9,276 nt of DNA from Alphaproteobacteria bacterium (GCA_018665505.1 JABJCS010000646.1:1-9276); one strand, 5' to 3'. Shown: positions 1 through 7,348, numbered from the stretch's first letter. Notes: a model not told the origin generated them from the sequence alone. Numbers and translations are program-made.

Positions 1-100
1 AACCCAATGCGAATAGAGTGACGTCACGAAACTGGACCCCGGATCGCTGCGCGCCCGGGGAACAGCGAGGATAATTCGCGGCACAGAAAAGGGCTACACC

Positions 101-2764
101 ATGACATCGCCATCTGATTTTGAAGCTGAATTTGCCGTCAATGGTGATGCCGTCACCTATTACAGTCTCGCGCGTGCCGAAGCGACTGGGCTCGGTGACT
201 TCTCGAGGTTGCCGAAATCTCTAAAGGTTTTGGCTGAGAACCTGTTGCGAAACATCGATAAACCCGCGGTCGGCGAGGAAGATCTTCGCGCCCTAGGTGG
301 GTGGACGTCCGCACCGGAGATGGTTCGCGAAGTCGCCTATCATCCAGTCCGAATTTTGATGCCAGACATGTCGGGCGTGCCGCTCTTGGTCGATCTATCC
401 GCCATGCGGGACGCGGTAAAACAGTTTGGCGGCGACCCGCAATCGATCAATCCGCGCCTGCCCATCGATTTCGTCATAGATCACTCGGTAAATGTGGATT
501 TTCACGGTCAACCGGATGCCCTGCAGCGGAATATGGCGCTCGAATACGAACGCAACGGCGAGCGCTACCGCTTCGTGAAATGGGCCCAGAAGGTGTATGA
601 AAATATCTCCGTCATTCCGCCGGGCATGGGGATTCTGCACCAAGTTAACGTGGAACATATCGCGCGTGTCGTCTGGTCCGACGAGGTTGACGGCCGGCGC
701 CGCGCCTATCCGGACAGTATGCTCGGTATGGATAGTCATACGCCAATGATAAATGCGCTTAGTATTTTTGGTTGGGGGGTCGGCGGATTGGAAGCCGGGG
801 CCGCGATGCTGGGGCAGGCAGTCTCCATGCTGATCCCAAATGTGGTCGGCGTGCGGCTCGTGGGAGCCTTGCCGGAAGGCACGACGACGACCGATGCGGT
901 GCTGACCGTGACCGAGCGTTTGCGGGCCCACGGCGTGGTCGGAAAGTTCGTTGAATATCACGGGCCAGGGCTCGATCATTTGGCGCTAACCGACCGGGCG
1001 ACGCTCGCTAATATGTCGCCGGAATATGGGGCGACGATGGGATTCTTCCCTATTGACCAACGGACGTTAGAATTTCTGGAGACGACCGGGCGCGAGGCGG
1101 ATCAAATCGCCCTGGTGGAGGCCTATGCGAAGGAACAGGGTATGTGGCCGGGGGCGGAAGATCCGGTTTTCACGGAGACGGTGGAAATAGACCTCTCCGA
1201 GGTGGAGCCGTGCCTCGCGGGGCCGTTCCGCCCGAACCAGCGCACCCCGCTTGCGGCCGTGCCGAGAAGCTACTCCGACGCAATGACGGAAATGGGCCGG
1301 TCAATGACCGAAGCTCAGGTGCCGGGCGCGGATTATACGCTCCGCGACGGAGCGGTTGTTCTGGCGGCGATCACCAGTTGCACCAATACATCGAATCCGG
1401 CGGTGATGATCGGAGCAGGATTGCTCGCCCGCAATGCGGTGCGCCGGGGACTCCGCGCCAAGCCCTGGGTAAAGACGTCGCTCTCTCCGGGCTCCGCCGT
1501 GGTCGCGGATTATCTCACCAAGGCGGGATTGCAGGACGATCTCGACACTTTGGGTTTTCACGTGACCGGATTCGGCTGCATGAGTTGCGGCGGGCTTTCG
1601 GGACCGCTGCCGGAACCGATCGCGGCGGCGATCCAGGACAACGATCTCGCTGTCGGCGCGGTGCTGTCCGGCAATCGGAATTTCGAGGGACGGGTGCACG
1701 CGCTCTGCCGGGTCAATTATCTGGCATCGCCGTTGTTGGTTGTCGCCTATGCGTTGGCGGGACACCTCGAATGCGACATGACCGGCGACCCGCTCGGCGA
1801 GGACGAGAACGGTAATCCTGTGTATTTAAAGGATATCTGGCCGAGCCCGTCGGAAATCGACAGCGCAATTCGGGCCACCATCACGCCGGACCTGTATCGT
1901 ACCCGCTATGCCACCGCGCGCGACGGCGATGCGAATTGGCAGGCATTACCGATCGGCGACGGCGTGTTGTTCGATTGGCAAGCCGACAGCACCTATATCC
2001 AACCCCCGCCGCTGTTCGAAGGTTTCGCACCGACGCCGGGGGCGATCACCGATATTCGCGGTGCGCGCGCCTTGGCGATGGTCGGCGACATGACGACGAC
2101 GGATCATATTTCACCGGTTGGCGCTATTCCGGTCGATGTTCCAGCGGGCCAATACCTGCAAAGCCTCGGTGTGGCACCCAAGGATTTCAACATTTACGGC
2201 TGCCGGCGCACCAATCACGAAGTCATGCTGCGTGGCACCTTCGCGAATATCCGCCTCAAGAACGAGATGGCACCGGGCACCGAGGGTGGCTTCACAACCC
2301 ATCAACCGTCAGGCGACGTGGTAACAATGTATGACGCCGCCATGCGCTACGCGGATGAAGGGACGCCCTTGGTCGTGATAGGCGGTGACGCCTATGGCAC
2401 CGGATCGTCGCGGGACTGGGCGGCCAAGGGGACGAAGCTGTTGGGTGTTCGCGCGGTCATTGCCGAGGACTTAGAGCGTATTCACCGCTCCAACCTGATT
2501 GGCATGGGCGTGTTGCCATTGCAATTCCCTGACGGCGTGAACCGCAAGACATTGGAGCTCGATGGTACGGAGAGTTTCGACCTGACGGGTCTTGCGGGCG
2601 GAATTACGGCGCGCATGGCCGTATCCTGCCGCATTACCCGCGCTGACGGGTCGGTCACCGAGGTTGAATTGCGGTGCCGCCTCGATACCGATGTAGAGGT
2701 CGAGTACTACCGTCATGGCGGCATGTTGCATTATTGTTTGCGGGAAGCCCTTGAAGCCGCTTAA
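101..2764 (+). CDS. acnA: Aconitate hydratase, AcnA/IRP1-type, divergent
   Basis: 887 residues, the normal length for AcnA, which interconverts citrate and isocitrate via cis-aconitate in the cytoplasmic TCA cycle. The three [4Fe-4S] ligand cysteines are visible: Cys427 in SCTNTSNP, and Cys493 and Cys496 in GCMSCGG. Other active-site motifs kept are IDHSV (Asp127-His128), LHQVN (His180), MDSHT (Asp211-Ser212-His213), NMSPEYGAT (Asn304, Glu308), SGNRNFEGR (Asn525, Arg526, Arg531) and GTGSSRDWAAKG (Ser769, Ser770, Arg771) in the C-terminal swivel domain. Two motifs differ from the family: the usual QDFTGVP is PDMSGVP (Pro88 in place of the substrate-contacting Gln), and the usual CIGNSGPLP is CGGLSGPLP. 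It is therefore a divergent AcnA, and a related dehydratase specificity cannot be excluded. AcnD (2-methylcitrate dehydratase) is less likely because AcnD-type motifs are absent. The ATG has AAAAGGG seven bases upstream. The frame is intact. Confidence 0.93.
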   Translation: MTSPSDFEAEFAVNGDAVTYYSLARAEATGLGDFSRLPKSLKVLAENLLRNIDKPAVGEEDLRALGGWTSAPEMVREVAYHPVRILMPDMSGVPLLVDLSAMRDAVKQFGGDPQSINPRLPIDFVIDHSVNVDFHGQPDALQRNMALEYERNGERYRFVKWAQKVYENISVIPPGMGILHQVNVEHIARVVWSDEVDGRRRAYPDSMLGMDSHTPMINALSIFGWGVGGLEAGAAMLGQAVSMLIPNVVGVRLVGALPEGTTTTDAVLTVTERLRAHGVVGKFVEYHGPGLDHLALTDRATLANMSPEYGATMGFFPIDQRTLEFLETTGREADQIALVEAYAKEQGMWPGAEDPVFTETVEIDLSEVEPCLAGPFRPNQRTPLAAVPRSYSDAMTEMGRSMTEAQVPGADYTLRDGAVVLAAITSCTNTSNPAVMIGAGLLARNAVRRGLRAKPWVKTSLSPGSAVVADYLTKAGLQDDLDTLGFHVTGFGCMSCGGLSGPLPEPIAAAIQDNDLAVGAVLSGNRNFEGRVHALCRVNYLASPLLVVAYALAGHLECDMTGDPLGEDENGNPVYLKDIWPSPSEIDSAIRATITPDLYRTRYATARDGDANWQALPIGDGVLFDWQADSTYIQPPPLFEGFAPTPGAITDIRGARALAMVGDMTTTDHISPVGAIPVDVPAGQYLQSLGVAPKDFNIYGCRRTNHEVMLRGTFANIRLKNEMAPGTEGGFTTHQPSGDVVTMYDAAMRYADEGTPLVVIGGDAYGTGSSRDWAAKGTKLLGVRAVIAEDLERIHRSNLIGMGVLPLQFPDGVNRKTLELDGTESFDLTGLAGGITARMAVSCRITRADGSVTEVELRCRLDTDVEVEYYRHGGMLHYCLREALEAA

Positions 2765-2775
2765 TTTGCGCCCCC

Positions 2776-3414
2776 ATGGAGCCTAGTATCGAAATACCCG
2801 TCGGATTACGGTCAATCCCTTGGTCCGACGACCGCCGCCGTGCCCACCTCGAAGAGACCATCGCCCGCGCGCCGGACCCTGACGCCATTTGGGTGTTTGG
2901 TTACGGATCGCTGATCTGGGACCCTCGGTTCGTACCGTTGGAGACCCGTGACGCGACTTTGGAAGCGCATCGCCGCTCCTTTTGTTTCTGGACGACGATG
3001 GGTCGGGGCACACCGGAACAGCCGGGGCTTGGGCTCGCCATCGTGCCCGGTGGTGGACCCGTACAGGGACTCGCGTACAGGCTCGATCCCGCGTCACTCG
3101 ATGATGTGTTGGAAGCGCTTTGGCTCCGTGAGATGCGTGCCGGCGTTTATCATGCGGAGTGGAAACGAATGGAAACTCCGGATGGAGACGTACATGCTAT
3201 CGTGTATGTCGCTAACGACGATCATCCCAATTACGTCGGCGATATTGCGCTCGAGGATCAAGCGCGAATCATGGCCAAAGCCAAGGGTGAGAACGGCCGA
3301 AGTTATGAATATCTTGGCAATCTAGTGAAAGAATTCCGCCGCCTCGACATTACGGACGAACACCACTGCGCCCTCTACGACCGGATCATGGAAATCGTCG
3401 CTAGCCACGATTAG
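2776..3414 (+). CDS. chaC: Gamma-glutamylcyclotransferase, ChaC family
   Basis: 212 residues. The ChaC/GGCT signature FGYGSLIWDP sits at residues 41-50, followed by the family-type GLAYRLD (98-104) and LWLREMRAGVY (115-125), where Glu119 is the expected catalytic acid. ChaC proteins cleave gamma-glutamyl peptides, typically glutathione, to 5-oxo-L-proline and a dipeptide such as Cys-Gly in the cytoplasm. The gene starts 11 bases after the acnA stop and is probably co-transcribed with it. No Shine-Dalgarno sequence is visible before the ATG (the preceding bases are GCGCCCCC). A stop lies in frame at 2752-2754, and no ATG, GTG or TTG lies between it and 2776, so this start is nearly forced and translation may depend on coupling to acnA. 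The N-terminal 35 residues are a charged extension before the fold begins. Family assignment is firm; the exact substrate is inferred. Confidence 0.9.
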   Translation: MEPSIEIPVGLRSIPWSDDRRRAHLEETIARAPDPDAIWVFGYGSLIWDPRFVPLETRDATLEAHRRSFCFWTTMGRGTPEQPGLGLAIVPGGGPVQGLAYRLDPASLDDVLEALWLREMRAGVYHAEWKRMETPDGDVHAIVYVANDDHPNYVGDIALEDQARIMAKAKGENGRSYEYLGNLVKEFRRLDITDEHHCALYDRIMEIVASHD

Positions 3415-3443
3415 CATACGCGAATGTACGTTTATGCGTACGC

Positions 3444-4274
3444 TTAGGCTCCCGCGAGTTTCGGGAGCGCCTCTGCAGACCCTTTCGACGGTAAATCTGT
3501 AATCAACATATGCGCTGCGACATGAGTGATGCAGAGGTCGGGTTTGGCCTGCCTCATTACCACTTGCGGAGTAATGCCGCAGGCCCAAAACACCGGGACT
3601 TCGCCGGGCTCGATGACCGGCGGGTCGCCATATTCAGGCTTCATGATGTCGTCGATACCGATGGCCGCCGGATCGCCGAAATGTACCGGGGAGCCGTGGG
3701 TTAGCGGGAAGCGGCTGGTGACTTCGACGGCGCGGATCGCATCGGCCGGTTTGAATGGCCGCATGGAGCAGACCATCCCACCTTCGAAGGGGCCGGATTT
3801 TGTGGTGGCGATATTCGTCTCGTAGGCTGGGACCTCGCACCCAAGATCGATATGGCGCAAGGGCAATCCGGCGGAGAGCAGCGCTTCCTCGAAGGAATAG
3901 GAGCATCCCAATACGAACGCGACGAAATCGTCCTGCCAATAATCGCTGATATCCGTTACCTCTTCAATCGCTTCTCCATTACGGAAGACGCGGTATTTGG
4001 AGACATCCGTGCGTAGGTCGAAATCGTGGGCTAAGGTCGGTAAAGCGGTCGAGCCCGCTTCCGAGACCGCAACCAGCGGGCAGGGCTTTGGGTTGCGCTG
4101 GCAAAAGGTTGCGAAATCAAGCGCATACTTCGACGGCAAGATGGCGAGATTTCCCTGAATATATCCCATGGCGAGACCGGTAGTGTCGCTGGTGTACTGC
4201 CCGGCGCGGATCAACCGCCGCAGTTCCGTCGGCGATAGGTCGCGCAGATTTCGCAGGTTTTGGACGTCGTTCAT
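3444..4274 (-). CDS. DUF1445 family protein (YcsI-like putative hydro-lyase / D-glutamate cyclase family)
   Basis: 276 residues, close to the usual 260-270 of this family. Recognisable blocks are LGCSYSFEEALL (122-133), YETNIATTKSGPFEGGMV (151-168), SRFPLTHGSPVHFGDP (187-202), FWACGITPQ (229-237) and HVAAHMLITD (251-260, commonly HAPGHM-VTD in relatives). Bacterial members are annotated as putative hydro-lyases without firm biochemistry. In vertebrates the DUF1445 domain forms the N-terminal part of the mitochondrial D-glutamate cyclase DGLUCY, whose other half (DUF4392) is absent here. No signal peptide or membrane segment is seen, so it should be cytosolic. The ATG has AAGGGAGA six bases upstream on the minus strand. 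It converges on the ChaC gene with a 29-base gap and diverges from the DUF3750 gene. The family call is firm; the function is open. Confidence 0.88.
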   Translation of the reverse strand: MNDVQNLRNLRDLSPTELRRLIRAGQYTSDTTGLAMGYIQGNLAILPSKYALDFATFCQRNPKPCPLVAVSEAGSTALPTLAHDFDLRTDVSKYRVFRNGEAIEEVTDISDYWQDDFVAFVLGCSYSFEEALLSAGLPLRHIDLGCEVPAYETNIATTKSGPFEGGMVCSMRPFKPADAIRAVEVTSRFPLTHGSPVHFGDPAAIGIDDIMKPEYGDPPVIEPGEVPVFWACGITPQVVMRQAKPDLCITHVAAHMLITDLPSKGSAEALPKLAGA

Positions 4275-4405
4275 CAGTCTTCTCCCTTGCCGGAATTTCC
4301 GGTGCTATTCTCTGCCCTTAGGGGGCACGAGTCCACACACCCTCTGACGCGATTGTGAAAAGCTTTCCTTGTTCGGGCCGGGGCGAGACGCCAAAATCGC
4401 GCCCG

Positions 4406-5191
4406 ATGAAATGGATGAAGCGTGTCAGCACCCTAATGATCTTCCTGTTCGCGGGACCGCTGCTGGTACTTGGCGGAGGTGACGTGATGGGAAAGGCGTG
4501 GTGGGAAGCCTCTCGAGAATCGGCGGAATTGGCCCCTGATCCCCGTACGGTGCCGGAGGCCGTCGTACAGGTCTATGCGGCGCGCGCCTTCAGCTGGCGC
4601 GGCGCTTTTGGCGTGCATACCTGGATATCCGTCAAACCGAGCGGAGCCACGGACTTTACCGTCTACCATGTCATCGGTTGGCGGGTGCGCAATGGCGGCA
4701 ACGCGGTAGTTATCGAGCGTGATATCCCGGACAGACTGTGGTTCGGCGCGGTGCCCGAAATCCTCACTGATATCCGGGGCCCTGGAGTCGATGCCGTGAT
4801 CGCCAAGATCGATGCGGCGGCCCGCAGCTATCCCTATACCGACAGCTATACGGTTTATCCCGGACCCAACAGCAACACGTTCATTGCCTGGATCGCGCGG
4901 CGCGCGCCGGAATTGAAACTTGATCTGCCACCAACCGCCATCGGCAAAGACTGGCTCGGCCCGGACGGACCTGTGGCCCGCGCGCCTAGCGGCACCGGCT
5001 ATCAGTTGTCGTTGTTCGGTTTAGCGGGAATTCTGGTTGGCACGGAAGAAGGCATCGAAGTAAACGTCATTGGATTGAATTTTGGTGTCGATCCGATGGA
5101 TTTGGCGATCCGCCTGCCGGGCATCGGCCGGATCGGTCTTGGCGATAACGCGAAGCCCCGAACCCTGGCCGCAACGGGGCAAAGCAAATGA
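4406..5191 (+). CDS. DUF3750 family protein, membrane-anchored or secreted, unknown function
   Basis: 261 residues from the chosen ATG. The N-terminus has the layout of a signal peptide or anchor: a basic stretch (MKWMKRVS) followed by a hydrophobic segment at about residues 8-23. The body then lies in the periplasm or stays tethered to the inner membrane. Conserved DUF3750-type blocks are WRGAFGVHTWISV (about 64-76) and YPGPNSNTFIAWI (about 151-163). Function is unknown. The frame opens further upstream with a GTG at 4355 that would add 17 residues, but that codon has no ribosome-binding site and would place a polar stretch before the signal. The ATG at 4415 is also possible. None has a strong Shine-Dalgarno, so the start is uncertain. 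It is the first gene of a likely operon with the TerB-J co-chaperone (19-base gap) and the amidase. Confidence 0.82.
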   Translation: MKWMKRVSTLMIFLFAGPLLVLGGGDVMGKAWWEASRESAELAPDPRTVPEAVVQVYAARAFSWRGAFGVHTWISVKPSGATDFTVYHVIGWRVRNGGNAVVIERDIPDRLWFGAVPEILTDIRGPGVDAVIAKIDAAARSYPYTDSYTVYPGPNSNTFIAWIARRAPELKLDLPPTAIGKDWLGPDGPVARAPSGTGYQLSLFGLAGILVGTEEGIEVNVIGLNFGVDPMDLAIRLPGIGRIGLGDNAKPRTLAATGQSK

Positions 5192-5210
5192 CGCTGGAAA
5201 GGCGCATGAA

Positions 5211-5939
5211 ATGAGTGTTTGGGGTAAGATCATCGGTGGCGTCGGCGGGTTGATGATCGGCGGACCGATCGGCGCCCTAATCGGCGCGGTCGCGGGCCAT
5301 GCGGTTGATAAGGTGCGTTCGAATTCGGGCGAGCCGGAAGACGCGACCAAATCCGTCGCCTTCACCATCGCGACCATTGCGCTCGGCGCGAAGATGGCGA
5401 AGGCGGATGGCGTTGTCACCCGCGATGAGGTCGACGCCTTCAAACGCGTCTTCCGGGTGCCGCCGGAGGACGTCAAGGACGTCTCCCGTGTCTTCGATCA
5501 AGCGCGTAAGGATAGTCGCGGTTTCGAGCCCTATGCCCGCCAAATCGCGGGAATGTTCGCCGATAATCCCGCCGTGCTCGAGGAATTGCTCTATTGTTTG
5601 ACCCTGATCGCCCGTGCCGACGGTGTCATGCATCCAGAAGAGGTGAAATATTTGCGCTCGGTCGCGGATATTTTCGGTCTCGACGATCATGCCTTCGAGC
5701 GGATCACCGAGGTCTCCGGCGACTTGGATACATCCGATCCTTATAAGATTCTCGGCGTCTCCCGCGACATGACCAACGACGAGATCAAATCCGCCTACCG
5801 CTCCCTGGTGCGCGAAAACCACCCGGACAAACTGATCGCCGACGGTCTACCGGAAGAACTGATCGATATGGCGACGGAAAAGCTCGCTGCGATCAACGAC
5901 GCCTACGATAAGGTTTCGACCGAACGCGGGATCAAATAG
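5211..5939 (+). CDS. djlA: DjlA-like co-chaperone: TerB domain plus C-terminal J domain
   Basis: 242 residues. Residues 9-29 are a glycine-rich hydrophobic segment (IGGVGGLMIGGPIGALIGAV) that could be a membrane anchor, as in E. coli DjlA. Residues about 48-165 are a helical TerB-type domain with two internal motifs, AKADGVVTRDEV (63-74) and ARADGVMHPEEV (134-145), whose acidic residues resemble a metal site. The C-terminus (176-242) is a J domain opening SDPYKILGVS and carrying the HPD triad at 204-206, which stimulates DnaK ATPase. The ATG at 5211 is preceded by GGAAAGG. A longer open frame reaches back to 5082 but overlaps the upstream gene and codes for no recognisable domain, so I reject it. 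It probably recruits DnaK to the inner membrane. Domain assignment is strong; the client is unknown. Confidence 0.88.
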   Translation: MSVWGKIIGGVGGLMIGGPIGALIGAVAGHAVDKVRSNSGEPEDATKSVAFTIATIALGAKMAKADGVVTRDEVDAFKRVFRVPPEDVKDVSRVFDQARKDSRGFEPYARQIAGMFADNPAVLEELLYCLTLIARADGVMHPEEVKYLRSVADIFGLDDHAFERITEVSGDLDTSDPYKILGVSRDMTNDEIKSAYRSLVRENHPDKLIADGLPEELIDMATEKLAAINDAYDKVSTERGIK

Positions 5940-5943
5940 CGCC

Positions 5944-6636
5944 GTGAGCACGCCCCTCGCCATCGAGAACTATCCTTCGCCGAATTTTGACGCGCGCGAG
6001 GCTGGGACCCCTGTCGACATGCTGGTCATTCATTACACCGGCATGCTGAGCGGCGAAGAGGCCTTGGCCCGGCTCACCGATATCGAATGGGAGGTCAGCG
6101 CCCATTACATGATCGAGGAAGACGGCCGGGTTTTTCACCTGGTCGCGGAGGAACACCGGGCCTGGCATGCGGGTGTTTCCTATTGGCGTGGGCACCGCAA
6201 CATCAACGCGCGCTCCATCGGCATCGAGCTGGTAAACCCTGGCCATGAATTCGGCTACCGCCCCTTTCCTGAGGCGCAGATGCGGGCGCTGGAAATCCTC
6301 GCTACCGACATTTTATCTCGCTACCCGATCCCACCCCGCAACGTGGTTGGCCATTCCGACATAGCCCCCACCCGCAAGAACGATCCGGGTGAGCTGTTCG
6401 ACTGGCGTAGCCTCGCTGGTAAGGGCATCGGCCACTGGCCCGAACGCGCGACGCACGGCCCCGACAACATTATGGATGCGCTCTCCTTCATCGGCTACGA
6501 CATCCAAGATTACGCCCTCGCCGTCGCCGCCTTCCAACGCCACTTCCGCCCGATGGAAGTCCACGGCGTCACCGACCCGGACACGCAGTGCTGGCTGCAA
6601 GGCACGGTCGAATTGTGCGAGCGAGCGGCGGGATAG
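5944..6636 (+). CDS. N-acetylmuramoyl-L-alanine amidase, AmpD/AmiD (Amidase_2) family
   Basis: 230 residues starting at GTG 5944, four bases after the djlA-like stop. The AmpD-type catalytic set is present: zinc ligands His30 (VIHYTGM), His137 (GHSDIAP) and Asp147 (NDPG), with Lys145 two residues before that Asp and Glu95 in GIELVNPG. The family cleaves the bond between N-acetylmuramic acid and L-alanine in muropeptides. Residues about 178-220 (SFIGYDIQDY onwards, AVAAFQRHFRP, TDPDTQCWL) look like a peptidoglycan-binding type 1 domain, as in AmiD. The N-terminus has no signal peptide or lipobox, unlike E. coli AmiD, which points to cytosolic muropeptide recycling (AmpD role) unless the start is wrong. 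The Shine-Dalgarno is weak (GGGA about 12 bases upstream), so translational coupling is likely. Confidence 0.9.
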   Translation: MSTPLAIENYPSPNFDAREAGTPVDMLVIHYTGMLSGEEALARLTDIEWEVSAHYMIEEDGRVFHLVAEEHRAWHAGVSYWRGHRNINARSIGIELVNPGHEFGYRPFPEAQMRALEILATDILSRYPIPPRNVVGHSDIAPTRKNDPGELFDWRSLAGKGIGHWPERATHGPDNIMDALSFIGYDIQDYALAVAAFQRHFRPMEVHGVTDPDTQCWLQGTVELCERAAG

Positions 6637-6671
6637 TGCGCTTAAGTAACGAAGACGCCTCCTTCGGCAGA

Positions 6672-6717
6672 CTCAGGCTTTAATTCCGGGTTCAGGCTTT
6701 GCCCACCCCGGAATGAC
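6672..6717 (+). repeat. Palindromic intergenic element, copy 1
   Basis: The stretch starts CTCAGGCTTTAATTCCGGGT and ends CACCCCGGAATGAC. It matches the reverse complement of 6770-6811 along almost its whole length, with differences concentrated in the middle. Each copy is also internally palindromic around ATTCCGGG and CCCGGAAT. CATTCCGGGG-type elements of this sort are common between genes in alphaproteobacterial chromosomes. Here it lies just after the amidase stop and could help terminate or stabilise that transcript. Confidence 0.75.
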
Positions 6718-6769
6718 AGGATGCGGTGACGTGTCTTCATTTCCAATGCGACCCCGACTCACACAAACC

Positions 6770-6811
6770 GTCATTCCGGGGCGCGTAGCGAACCCGGAAT
6801 TATGGCCTGAG
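6770..6811 (-). repeat. Palindromic intergenic element, copy 2 (inverted)
   Basis: It starts GTCATTCCGGGGCGCG and ends AACCCGGAATTATGGCCTGAG. Read on the minus strand it repeats copy 1 from CTCAGGC through ATTCCGGGTTC to CCCCGGAATGAC. The two copies are 52 bases apart in inverted orientation, so a transcript crossing them could fold into one large stem about 140 bases across, or into two separate hairpins. No transposase or target duplication is seen. Confidence 0.75.
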
Positions 6812-6860
6812 CGCCACACGCACACCGCGCCCACAAATGTAACTCTCATGCCCTAACTGC

Positions 6861-6890
6861 TTTCGCAGTCCACCGTTTCGCCTGTATAAT
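6861..6890 (+). promoter_or_regulatory. Putative rnpB promoter
   Basis: A perfect TATAAT at 6885-6890 lies 7 bases before the predicted 5' end of the RNase P RNA (6897), as expected for a sigma-70 -10 box. The -35 is poor: TTTCGC at 6861-6866 with an 18-base spacer is the best fit. A small hairpin, ACTGC-TTTC-GCAGT (6856-6869), overlaps it. The -10 and its spacing to the RNA start are the convincing parts. Confidence 0.65.
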
Positions 6891-6896
6891 GATTTG

Positions 6897-7293
<397 letters not shown>

Positions 7294-7333
7294 TTTATTC
7301 TATTACTTAAGATCCCCTCCCCATCCGTATGTA

Positions 7334-7348
7334 TCCCATGATATCCCA
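7334..7348. promoter_or_regulatory. Distal MraZ-box-like pair
   Basis: TCCCA at 7334-7338 and again at 7344-7348 gives two exact copies on a 10-base period; the opposite strand reads TGGGA-N5-TGGGA. A degenerate third unit, TCCGT, sits one period upstream at 7324-7328. Unit, spacing and orientation match the array at the mraZ promoter about 200 bases downstream. MraZ is known to bind TGGG-type direct repeats separated by about five bases. Its role at this distance is inferred. Confidence 0.5.

Noticed and set aside
18..27. GTGACGTCAC, a perfect 10-base palindrome before acnA
   Set aside because: It is short, isolated and 74 bases upstream, with no second copy nearby, so there is no support for an operator.
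37..76. CCCCGG/CCGGGG hairpin (37-60) and GGATAATT as a -10 box for acnA
   Set aside because: The six-base stem has a 12-base loop, and no acceptable -35 pairs with the -10 candidate. The promoter may lie outside the window.
395..979. A long minus-strand open frame inside acnA (194 codons), plus several others across 1144-2334
   Set aside because: They lie opposite or out of frame with a clear, full-length aconitase and show no recognisable domain; they are a by-product of GC-rich codon use.
3415..3443. A bidirectional terminator between the convergent ChaC and DUF1445 genes
   Set aside because: Only a five-base stem (GTACG-TTTATG-CGTAC, 3426-3441) is present, with no T-tract on either side; too weak to annotate.
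5082..5210. A 43-codon N-terminal extension of the TerB-J gene
   Set aside because: It overlaps the end of the DUF3750 gene, lacks domain character, and the ATG at 5211 has a good ribosome-binding site.
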